Shown here: positions 1 through 6,253 of the stretch, in pieces
How the letters are laid out: every line of letters begins with the position of its first letter
Numbering within the stretch: position 1 is the first letter of the stretch
Notes under the pieces: model-generated
The model's database searches: none
What the model saw: the letters and a program-made list of their open reading frames with translations, nothing else
What the model was told of the DNA's origin: nothing
Position numbers and translations under genes: made by a program
From: Deltaproteobacteria bacterium
Lineage (GTDB): Bacteria > Desulfobacterota > Dissulfuribacteria > Dissulfuribacterales > UBA3076
Assembly (NCBI GenBank): GCA_021159445.1
Contig: JAGGRV010000099.1
Span: forward strand, 1 to 6,253
Direction: 5' to 3'
Length of the DNA: 6,253 nucleotides

Positions 1-130
1 CCGCATCTGCTTTGTTGTCGGGCACTTGAAGTACAGGGAGTACGTCTGTGTACCCGTAGGCCTCGCATCTACAGCACCCTGTAAACGCCTACAGTTCGTT
101 TGCGGTAAAACAGGCGTTGTAATCCCGTGA
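1..130. other. Non-coding, G+C-rich flank with dense short repeats
   Basis: No gene can be supported here. The stretch is about 53% G+C, against about 32% for the next 88 bases, so composition changes sharply near base 130. The word GTAC recurs at 31, 40 and 50, close to one helical turn apart. A plus-strand frame is open from base 2 to a TGA at 128-130 (42 codons), and a minus-strand frame is also open across most of the stretch. Neither has a start codon with a ribosome site, and I recognise neither product. It could be the tail of an upstream gene, a decayed gene or a dispersed intergenic repeat. The sequence alone does not decide. Confidence 0.45.
69..118. repeat. Cluster of overlapping inverted repeats
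   Basis: Three small dyads overlap. TACAG (70-74) pairs with CTGTA (79-83) across a 4-base loop. That same CTGTA pairs with TACAG (90-94) across a 6-base loop. AACGCCT (84-90) pairs with AGGCGTT (112-118) across 21 bases. Alternative, mutually exclusive hairpins are thus possible. No T-tract follows, so it is not a typical intrinsic terminator. The stems are short (5 to 7 bp), so chance is not excluded. Confidence 0.35.
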
Positions 131-131
131 A

Positions 132-160
132 TGGAAAAAGGTAAATAATCTTAATATGTT
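132..160 (+). promoter_or_regulatory. Candidate sigma-70-type promoter for the cassette
   Basis: TGGAAA (132-137, four of six matches to TTGACA) and TATGTT (155-160, four of six matches to TATAAT) are separated by 17 bp. They lie in the A+T-rich stretch upstream of the helicase gene. This would place the transcription start near 167 and leave a leader of roughly 50 bases. Both boxes are weak, and the A+T richness makes chance matches likely. TTGAGA at 179-184 is a better -35 box but has no -10 box at a suitable distance. Confidence 0.3.
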
Positions 161-208
161 AATGGTCACCGACCTAAATTGAGAAAACAAAATTTGGAGT
201 TTCCGTTC

Positions 209-212
209 AGGA
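209..212 (+). promoter_or_regulatory. Ribosome binding site of the PLD-helicase gene
   Basis: AGGA lies 6 bases before the ATG at 219. A stronger-looking GGAG at 196-199 is 19 bases away, too far for this start. An in-frame TGA at 180-182 and the lack of any other start codon between it and 219 make the ATG at 219 the only reasonable start. Confidence 0.6.
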
Positions 213-218
213 CTACTT

Positions 219-3200
219 ATGAATACTGACCTATCATTTATTACTAACGAAAAAAAACAAAACCTAAAAGACAGATTTGAAGTACTTATTAAAGATACCT
301 CATTCTTTGACTGCCTTGTAGGTTACTTCTATTCCAGCGGCTTTCATGCCATATACCAGTCTCTGGAAAATACAGAAAAGATAAGAATTCTTATTGGAAT
401 CAGCACAAACAGACAGACTTTCGAATTACTGGAAAATGCCAATAAACCCAAACAACAACAAATTGATTTCTCGCATGCAGAAGCCAAGCAGGAAGTTGAA
501 AATCTTGTTCAACAAGAAATGGAAGATTCTGAGGACAACAGGAAAGTTGAAGAAGGCGTCCATAAATTTATAGAATGGATTAGAAGCGGCAAGCTGAAAA
601 TCAGGGTTTATCCGTCGCAGAATATACACGCCAAACTCTATATTATGACATTTAGGGAAGGCGACAGGGATACCGGTCGAGTTATCACAGGCTCCAGTAA
701 TTTCACACAAGCCGGACTGATCGACAATCTTGAATTCAACGTGGAACTGAAAAACAGAAGTGACTATGATTTTGCGAAAAATAAATTTGAGGAATTATGG
801 TGTAACGCTGTAGATGTCAGCGAAAAATATGTTCAGACCATTCAGGAAAAGACCTGGCTCAGTCAAAATATCACGCCTTTTCAGTTATACCTGAAATTTC
901 TCTATGAATATTTCAAAGATGAACTCAGCCAGACAGATGAAGTATTTATTAAGTATCTCCCGCAGGAGTTTAAAAAGCTTGAATATCAGGAGCAGGCGGT
1001 CTTAAATGCTAAAAAGATACTTTTGGAATACGGCGGCGTTTTTATTTCCGACGTTGTGGGCTTGGGAAAAACATACATTTCAGCAATGCTGGCAGGTCAA
1101 CTGGACGGCAGAACGCTTGTTATCGCCCCGCCGGCGCTTCTCGGAAAATCCAATCCAGGTTCCTGGCCGAATATTTTTTCAGACTTCAAAGTCTCGGCGG
1201 ATTTCGAATCTATCGGCAAATTGGACCACCTGTTGGCCAGGGGGACAGACAAATACACAAATATTATTATAGATGAGGTACACCGTTTTCGAACCGAAAC
1301 AACAATTTCCTATGAGAAACTGGCGGAAATATGTCGTGGGAAAAGAGTTATCCTGGTAACTGCAACTCCTTACAACAACACCCCAAAAGATATTCTAAGT
1401 CTTCTTAAGCTGTTTCAAAAAGCCAAAAAAAGCACCATTCCCAATCTGCCTGACCTGGAAGCATTTTTTAACGGTCTTGGCAAAAAACTTAAAAATCTGG
1501 ACCGAAAGAAAGACTATACCGAATACATAAATACAGTAAAAGCAAACTCACGGGAAATACGCAATAAAGTTCTTAAATATTTAATGGTACGCCGCACCAG
1601 GACTGAAATTGAAAAATATTTCAGCAAAGACATAAAAGAGCAGGGCCTCAAATTTCCGGATGTTAAAAAACCGGTGCCGCTATTTTACGAGCTCAATGAC
1701 AAGGAAGACGATATTTTTAATAAAACCATCGATCTTATTGCCAATAAATTCATATACGCACGCTATATGCCCATGCTCTATTATACAGGCAAAATTGATC
1801 AGCTTGAAGAACAGTCCCAACGTAACATGGGCCGGTTTATGAAAATCCTGCTGATTAAACGCCTGGAGAGCAGTTTCTTTGCCTTTAGAAATTCAGTGGA
1901 TAGATTCCTGCATTCCTATGAAATGTTCCTAAAAGAGTTGGATAACGGCAATGTGTATGTAAGTAAAAAGCACACCAACAAGATATTTGAACTGCTTGAA
2001 AACGACGATGACGAGGCGGTCCAGCGATTGATAGATGAAGGCAAAGCGGAAAAATATAAGAGCAAAGATTTCAGAAAAGGGCTCAGGAAAGATTTGCAGC
2101 ATGACCATGATATCCTTCTGGAAGTTAAAAAGCTTTGGCAGAAAGTCAACCGTGATCCGAAGCTTATAAAAATCATAAACGATTTGTCAAAAAATACTGT
2201 CTTACAAAAAAACCATCTCATCATTTTTACCGAATCAAAAGAGACCGCCAAATATCTGTTTAAAAATATTAATAAAGAATATCCCGGCAAGGTTCTTTTG
2301 TTTACTGGCGGTTCAGGCGAATCTATCCGTGACAAAGTGCTTGAAAACTTTGACGCCCGAGCCCGCCATCCTAAAGAAGATTATCGGATACTTGTCTCTA
2401 CCGAAGTCCTGTCGGAAGGTGTGAACCTGCATCGTGCCAATGTGGTGATTAATTATGATATACCCTGGAACCCGACCCGGATGATGCAGAGAGTAGGACG
2501 TATTAACCGGGTTGACACACCCTTTGATGTCATTCATACCTTCAATTTTTTCCCTACCACACAATCCAATGACCAGATAAAGCTGAAAGAAGCGGCGGAA
2601 GCCAAAATCAATGCCTTTCTGACCCTTCTTGGCGGCGATGCGGAGCTTTTAACCGAAGGCGAGCCCATAGGTTCACATGAGCTATTTGACCGCTTGACTT
2701 CAAAGAAAACGCTGGAAGGCGAGGATGAAGCGGAGGATAGTGAATTTAAATATCTTAAGGTTATCAGGGATATCCGCGAAAAGGAACCCGACCTTTTTGA
2801 GAAAATCAAACACCTGCCCAAAAAAGCCCGCACAGCAAAACAAAACAATGCTATTGCCGGAGCACTCATCACCTATTTTCGCCGCGGGAAACTGCAAAAA
2901 TTTTTTATGGCGCAGGTTAAGCAAGCAGCCGAAGAACTGGATTTTATGACAGCGGCAGGGCTGCTTGAAAGCCGGCCTGACGAAAAAAGAAAAAAGCTCC
3001 CAGGCGAGATGTATGACCTTTTGGACAGCAACAAGGAAGCCTTTATTATCGCTACAACCGAAGAAATGGCTGAACCTCAAAAAAGAAGAGGACGCGACAG
3101 CGCCGCCAATATCCTGCGCATTCTAAAAGCAACCATAAAAAACACTCAGAAATTCACCGATGACCAGGAGCTTTACCTTAAAAAAGTATTGACCCAGCTT

Positions 3201-3410
3201 GAAGAAGGCGGACTGCCTAAACAGACGGCAAAAAATACATTAAGAGCCTTAGATGCGCTTAAAAATGAACTGGTAAATCCTTTCAAGGTGCTGGCAGTCC
3301 TCCAGACCCATATCCCCGAACGGCTGCTGCAAAGCCATTATGCAGAGCTGAATCCCGCAGTATTCGGTAAACGTGAAATCATACTCTCATTATATTTAGC
3401 TGGTGAATAA
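219..3410 (+). CDS. PLD-nuclease/superfamily 2 helicase fusion, restriction-type
   Basis: The 1063-residue protein joins a phospholipase-D-like domain (about residues 1-205) to a DEAD/SNF2-like helicase core. The PLD part has one HKD-type site: H137-x-K139, then GSSN at 158-161. This single-site form is known from nucleases such as BfiI and NgoFVII, which dimerise. The helicase shows a Q-motif-like YQEQ near 256, Walker A GLGKT (281-285), DEVH (352-355), TATP (381-384), a motif V region (727-737) and QRVGRINR (757-764), so both RecA lobes look intact. A long charged, helical insert (about 490-660) separates the lobes. The C-terminal part, about 800-1063, is helical and unrecognised. The expected role is ATP-driven movement on DNA coupled to cleavage in the cytoplasm; no substrate can be read from the sequence. 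The stop lies one base before the next gene's ATG, which indicates an operon. The protein is not HsdR, since it lacks that N-terminal nuclease, and it is not the separate PLD protein of DISARM. The fold assignments are strong and the biological role is inferred. Confidence 0.9.
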   Translation: MNTDLSFITNEKKQNLKDRFEVLIKDTSFFDCLVGYFYSSGFHAIYQSLENTEKIRILIGISTNRQTFELLENANKPKQQQIDFSHAEAKQEVENLVQQEMEDSEDNRKVEEGVHKFIEWIRSGKLKIRVYPSQNIHAKLYIMTFREGDRDTGRVITGSSNFTQAGLIDNLEFNVELKNRSDYDFAKNKFEELWCNAVDVSEKYVQTIQEKTWLSQNITPFQLYLKFLYEYFKDELSQTDEVFIKYLPQEFKKLEYQEQAVLNAKKILLEYGGVFISDVVGLGKTYISAMLAGQLDGRTLVIAPPALLGKSNPGSWPNIFSDFKVSADFESIGKLDHLLARGTDKYTNIIIDEVHRFRTETTISYEKLAEICRGKRVILVTATPYNNTPKDILSLLKLFQKAKKSTIPNLPDLEAFFNGLGKKLKNLDRKKDYTEYINTVKANSREIRNKVLKYLMVRRTRTEIEKYFSKDIKEQGLKFPDVKKPVPLFYELNDKEDDIFNKTIDLIANKFIYARYMPMLYYTGKIDQLEEQSQRNMGRFMKILLIKRLESSFFAFRNSVDRFLHSYEMFLKELDNGNVYVSKKHTNKIFELLENDDDEAVQRLIDEGKAEKYKSKDFRKGLRKDLQHDHDILLEVKKLWQKVNRDPKLIKIINDLSKNTVLQKNHLIIFTESKETAKYLFKNINKEYPGKVLLFTGGSGESIRDKVLENFDARARHPKEDYRILVSTEVLSEGVNLHRANVVINYDIPWNPTRMMQRVGRINRVDTPFDVIHTFNFFPTTQSNDQIKLKEAAEAKINAFLTLLGGDAELLTEGEPIGSHELFDRLTSKKTLEGEDEAEDSEFKYLKVIRDIREKEPDLFEKIKHLPKKARTAKQNNAIAGALITYFRRGKLQKFFMAQVKQAAEELDFMTAAGLLESRPDEKRKKLPGEMYDLLDSNKEAFIIATTEEMAEPQKRRGRDSAANILRILKATIKNTQKFTDDQELYLKKVLTQLEEGGLPKQTAKNTLRALDALKNELVNPFKVLAVLQTHIPERLLQSHYAELNPAVFGKREIILSLYLAGE
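3402..3406 (+). promoter_or_regulatory. Ribosome binding site deciding the start of gene 2
   Basis: GGTGA sits 5 bases before the ATG at 3412 and inside the last codons of the helicase gene. A GTG at 3403 is in the same frame and would add three residues (M/V-N-N), but it has no ribosome site of its own and overlaps this one. The ATG at 3412 is therefore preferred. The layout (stop TAA 3408-3410, one base, then ATG) is typical of translational coupling. Confidence 0.6.
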
Positions 3411-3411
3411 T

Positions 3412-4758
3412 ATGGCCAACAAGGAATCTCAAACTGTTGAATATAAACAGAACTGGCATAATGAATATTTAAAGGTTGTTTCAGCATTTGCAAACAGCAG
3501 TGGCGGCGTTTTATATATCGGATTGGATGACCGGGGAAAATTCTTCGGTTTAAAAAATGTCAAAAAATTGCTTGAGGATATACCAAATACAATCAGGAAT
3601 AAACTTGGAATCATTCCCTCTGTTGAACTGGAAAAGAAAGATATAATCAAGGTCACAGTTGCACCATATTCTGTTCCCATTTCTTACAACGGCAAATATT
3701 ATCTCAGGAGTGGAAGCACTGTGCAGGAATTACAAGGAAAGGCTCTTGCAGATTTCCTTATGAAGAAATCAGGCAGCACATGGGATGACATTGTTGAAGA
3801 AAGAGCGGGTTTTAGTGAGATAGATAATGATTCCATAGAAAAATTTAAAAGGTATGCTGTTGATAGAATTCCCTCAATTATTAAAGAAACAGACAATGCC
3901 ATACTCCTGCAAAAATTAAATCTGATTGATGAAGGAGTTTTAAAAAGAGCATTGGTTCTTCTTTTCGGCAATGACCCGCAGAAATTTTACCGGCAGTCTG
4001 TGGTCAGGATTGGCAAATTCGTGTCAGACACCGATATTCAAACCACCGACATTGTCAAAGGGAATCTCTTTGCACAACTAGAAAGCGCCCTGGAAATCCT
4101 CCGAACAAAATACCTGTTAAGTAAAATCAAGTATGAAGGTATTCACCGTAGAGATATCCTTGAATATCCTTATGAGGCATTAAGGGAAGCTATAATCAAT
4201 GCACTGATTCACAGAGATTATTCAGGAACATCCCAAATCCAGATACGAGTTTATCCTGATAAATTAATGATAATGAATGAGGGCAAACTCCCGCCCGAAG
4301 TTCCTGTGGAAAAATTGAAAACCAATCATTTATCCATACCAAGGAACACACTCCTTGCTGAAATATTCTATTATGCCGGATTTATTGAATCATGGGGGCA
4401 TGGAACTATAAAGATAGTGGATAATTGTATAGAACAGGGTTTACCGGAACCGGATTTTGTCGAAGAAAACGGTGTAATGACCGTTACGTTTTATAAAGAT
4501 AAATTGAATGAGGAAAATCTAAAAAAACTCGGGTTGAATGACAGGCAGATTAAAGCGGTGATGTATGTAAAGGAAAAAGGGGAAATTACGAATCAAGAAT
4601 ATCAAGTTATTTGTGAAACTTCTAACCGAACAGCAACTCGGGATTTGACAGAATTGGTATCTTTGAAAATTTTTCAACAAATAGGGACTACAGGAAAAGG
4701 GACTAAGTATGTTTTAAGACGCCATAAAGACGCCAAAGGCGCCACGAAGACGCCATAA
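3412..4758 (+). CDS. AlbA_2/Schlafen-type ATP-binding protein with winged helix
   Basis: The 448-residue protein has the layout of the family often labelled as a predicted transcriptional regulator or RecG-like ATP-binding protein (COG2865). An AlbA_2 (Schlafen) domain spans about residues 5-118, with the E10-x-K12 strand and the signature AFANSSGG followed by LYIGLDD (25-40). A RecG-C/HATPase-like region covers about 250-365: EAIINALIHRDY (259-270, with N263 and H267), MNEGKLP (288-294) and ESWGHGT (326-332). A winged helix-turn-helix follows at about 375-435. AlbA_2 domains bind nucleic acid, and Schlafen relatives include RNases. No catalytic triad can be assigned with confidence here, so DNA-binding regulator and effector both remain open. 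It lies within the restriction-like operon and has its own ribosome site. The last six residues (GATKTP) come from a repeat duplication that shifted the frame. The ancestral C-terminus was probably about 457 residues and basic. An alternative start is the GTG at 3403. Confidence 0.88.
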   Translation: MANKESQTVEYKQNWHNEYLKVVSAFANSSGGVLYIGLDDRGKFFGLKNVKKLLEDIPNTIRNKLGIIPSVELEKKDIIKVTVAPYSVPISYNGKYYLRSGSTVQELQGKALADFLMKKSGSTWDDIVEERAGFSEIDNDSIEKFKRYAVDRIPSIIKETDNAILLQKLNLIDEGVLKRALVLLFGNDPQKFYRQSVVRIGKFVSDTDIQTTDIVKGNLFAQLESALEILRTKYLLSKIKYEGIHRRDILEYPYEALREAIINALIHRDYSGTSQIQIRVYPDKLMIMNEGKLPPEVPVEKLKTNHLSIPRNTLLAEIFYYAGFIESWGHGTIKIVDNCIEQGLPEPDFVEENGVMTVTFYKDKLNEENLKKLGLNDRQIKAVMYVKEKGEITNQEYQVICETSNRTATRDLTELVSLKIFQQIGTTGKGTKYVLRRHKDAKGATKTP

Positions 4759-4770
4759 AGACGCCAAAAG
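4716..4770 (+). repeat. Degenerate 10-11-bp tandem repeat with a 31-bp duplication
   Basis: Five units of the type GACGCCATAAA or GACGCCAAAG run from 4718 to 4770; the third is degenerate (GCGCCACGAA). A perfect 22-bp direct repeat occurs at 4716-4737 and 4747-4768, offset by 31 bp. GACGCC itself starts at 4718, 4729, 4749 and 4760. The repeat spans the stop codon of gene 2 (TAA 4756-4758). Because 31 is not a multiple of 3, the two copies are read in different frames: RRHKDAK in the first, and KTP followed by stop in the second. With only two long copies and no spacers it is not a CRISPR. Replication slippage is the likely origin. Confidence 0.85.
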
Positions 4771-4819
4771 GGGAAAAAGCGGTCATAAGCGGGGCAATGG
4801 TGAGTCAAAGGAATAGTAT
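4759..4819 (+). other. Short gap that probably was the end of gene 2
   Basis: This 61-base gap has no terminator-like hairpin or promoter that I can support. Its first bases belong to the tandem repeat. The rest is open in the frame that gene 2 would use if one 31-bp repeat copy were absent. That frame gives a basic tail (RGKSGHKRGNGESKE) ending at TAG 4814-4816. This suggests former coding sequence rather than a designed spacer. Confidence 0.5.
4807..4812 (+). promoter_or_regulatory. Ribosome binding site of the methylase gene
   Basis: AAAGGA lies 7 bases before the ATG at 4820. An in-frame TAG at 4814-4816, just two codons upstream of the ATG, rules out any earlier start in this frame. Confidence 0.65.
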
Positions 4820-6253
4820 ATGGATAAACAGCAGGCACAAGCGATCATCAAGAACACCTTTGAAAAACCTTTTGACAAGGTGCGCTTTACGAATTTCATC
4901 AAAAATCTTTTGAACAGTATTGATGGATCAAAAGCATTTCATGCTCACGGTTATGTAAAGGAAGGGTTCAGTGGCATCATCAAAACATACGAGCGGATTG
5001 GAACCTATAATTCAACCGATGATAAAAAAATTGATATCATTATTGTTTATCTGCAAAAAGGATTTTCACTTGATCATGCCCGTGTAACACAAAGGAACTT
5101 TGCCGGTAGATATCTTGTCGATAGAGGTGAAAAAGATGCTGGTCTGTTCGCATTTGTCTCACCCGATGAAACCGACTGGCGTTTTTCGCTGGTCAAGATG
5201 GATTATAAATTTGAAATGACCAAAACCGGCAGAATGAAGGTGAAAGAGGAATTCACCCCCGCCCGGCGCTGGTCGTTTCTGGTGGGTGCCAACGAAAAAA
5301 GCCACACCGCCCAAAGCCAGATGGTAAAAATATTAGCGGATGACGAACATAACTCCACACTTGCGGAACTGGAGCAAGCCTTTGATATTGAAACAGTCAC
5401 CAAAGAGTTTTTTGAAAAATACCGTGAACTTTTTCTGCGCACCAAAGAAGAGCTGGACAGAGTTGTTAAAAAAGATCCGAAAATCAAGGCCGATTTTGAG
5501 GCCAAGGGCGTTGATACTGTAAACTTTGCCAAAAAACTGCTGGGCCAGATTATATTCCTTTATTTCCTGCAAAAGAAAGGCTGGTTCGGCGTTGGCCGGG
5601 ATGATGACTGGGGTACAGGCTCAAAACACTTTTTACGGGAACTGTTTGAGAAAAAGCATGCTGATTATAATAATTTCTTCAATGATATTCTGGAGCCGCT
5701 CTTTTATGACGCCTTACGTAATGACCGGAGCCATGACGATGGTTACTACAGCCGTTTCAACTGCAAAATACCTTTCCTGAACGGAGGCCTTTTTGATCCC
5801 ATTGGCAATTACGACTGGGTGCATACCGATATAATTATTCCTGACAAGCTCTTTTCCAACAATGTAAAAACCAAAGAAGGGGATATCGGTACAGGTATCC
5901 TGGATGTCTTTGACCGCTACAATTTTACCGTTAAAGAAGACGAACCGCTGGAAAAAGAAGTGGCAATCGACCCGGAACTTTTGGGGAAATCCTATGAAAA
6001 ATTCAATGCCATCCGCCCTGATAATTTTGATGAATTCAAAAAGGCATTAAAAAGCGGCAAAAAAGGTGAGGAAAACAAATTCAACAAAAAGTTCGGCGTC
6101 TATTATACCCCCCGCGAGATTGTCCACTATATGTGCCAGCAGAGTTTAATTAATTATCTGAACTCAGAACTCAACAGTGAGTCGTCCTCATATCAAAAAC
6201 TCGGCGATTCTCAGCTTGACATGTTCGGGAATAAAGCGAAAAAAGGCCAGCTT
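4820..6253 (+). CDS. Eco57I-type (type IIG-like) DNA methyltransferase/restriction protein, 5' part
   Basis: The frame is open for 478 codons and runs off the right edge with no stop. Relatives are usually well over 1000 residues, so more than half is probably missing. Recognisable family blocks, in order: a KIDIIIVYL strand (70-78) with QRNFAGRYL (91-99); SPDETDWRFSLVKMDY (114-129); FTPARRWSFLVG (145-156); KKLLGQIIFLYFLQKKGW (238-255); LEPLFYDAL (291-299); FLNGGLFDP (319-327); and EDEPLEKEVAIDPELLGK (373-390). FGVYYTPREIVHYMC (425-439) is the motif-X-like entry to the Eco57I methylase domain. The SAM-binding motif I and the catalytic NPPY/F motif lie beyond the window, so activity cannot be judged. 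The likely role is adenine-N6 methylation of a specific DNA site, perhaps with cleavage. I find no clear PD-(D/E)xK site in the N-terminal part. The start is fixed by the ribosome site and an upstream in-frame stop. It appears co-transcribed with the two genes before it. Confidence 0.88.
   Translation, partial: MDKQQAQAIIKNTFEKPFDKVRFTNFIKNLLNSIDGSKAFHAHGYVKEGFSGIIKTYERIGTYNSTDDKKIDIIIVYLQKGFSLDHARVTQRNFAGRYLVDRGEKDAGLFAFVSPDETDWRFSLVKMDYKFEMTKTGRMKVKEEFTPARRWSFLVGANEKSHTAQSQMVKILADDEHNSTLAELEQAFDIETVTKEFFEKYRELFLRTKEELDRVVKKDPKIKADFEAKGVDTVNFAKKLLGQIIFLYFLQKKGWFGVGRDDDWGTGSKHFLRELFEKKHADYNNFFNDILEPLFYDALRNDRSHDDGYYSRFNCKIPFLNGGLFDPIGNYDWVHTDIIIPDKLFSNNVKTKEGDIGTGILDVFDRYNFTVKEDEPLEKEVAIDPELLGKSYEKFNAIRPDNFDEFKKALKSGKKGEENKFNKKFGVYYTPREIVHYMCQQSLINYLNSELNSESSSYQKLGDSQLDMFGNKAKKGQL

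Noticed and set aside
84..118. Possible integron attC site, from the AACGCCT/AGGCGTT pair and an attC-like TTCGTT segment
   Set aside because: The outer ends lack the RYYYAAC and GTTRRRY core sites in the right orientation, the 35-base span is too short, and no integrase or gene cassette is visible.
2..130. Partial plus-strand frame running from the left edge to TGA 128-130
   Set aside because: Only 42 codons, no recognisable product, and the opposite strand is equally open, so coding cannot be supported.
1916..3080. Several minus-strand open frames of 80-140 codons opposite the helicase gene
   Set aside because: They lie wholly inside a well-supported gene, have low-complexity Ser/Phe-rich products typical of antisense frames, and lack ribosome sites or domain signals.
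4716..4770. Possible CRISPR array
   Set aside because: There are only two long copies, the material between them is itself degenerate repeat, and there are no unique spacers or cas genes.
5203..5780. Minus- and plus-strand open frames of 60-110 codons inside the methylase gene
   Set aside because: The methylase frame is continuous with recognisable family blocks throughout this stretch, so these are out-of-frame shadows.
219..6253. DISARM, BREX or type I R-M identity
   Set aside because: No DUF1998 (DrmB), PglZ/BrxC, HsdS or HsdM is present in the window; helicase plus methylase alone is not enough to assign these systems.

Overview
The window looks like bacterial chromosomal DNA of moderate G+C. 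It carries a three-gene, same-strand accessory cassette of the restriction/defence type. Nothing in it fixes the taxon. The codon use and protein style would fit an anaerobic or environmental Gram-negative such as a Desulfobacterota member, but that is only an impression.

Layout. Bases 1-218 hold no convincing gene. Bases 1-130 are about 53% G+C and rich in short inverted repeats and GTAC/TACAG words. Bases 131-218 drop to about 32% G+C and probably hold the promoter and leader of the cassette. The genes are: (1) 219-3410, a 1063-residue fusion of a phospholipase-D-type nuclease domain with a superfamily 2 helicase; (2) 3412-4758, a 448-residue AlbA_2/Schlafen-type protein with a RecG-like ATP-binding region and a C-terminal winged helix; (3) 4820 to the right edge, the first 478 codons of a large Eco57I-type (type IIG-like) DNA methyltransferase/restriction protein, cut off just after its motif-X-like segment and before the catalytic methylase motifs.

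How they may work together. The spacing implies one transcript: gene 1 stops one base before the ATG of gene 2, and gene 3 starts 61 bases after gene 2. The methylase would mark self DNA. The PLD-helicase would translocate on and perhaps cut unmarked DNA. The AlbA_2 protein would be a regulator or an extra effector. This is inferred from domain content and gene order, not shown by the sequence.

The most informative local detail is at the end of gene 2. A 31-bp direct duplication inside a degenerate 10-11-bp tandem repeat shifts the frame. Removing one copy lets gene 2 run on in frame to a TAG three bases before the ATG of gene 3. The cassette therefore seems to have been even more tightly packed, and the present gene 2 C-terminus looks like the product of a recent or variable frameshift.
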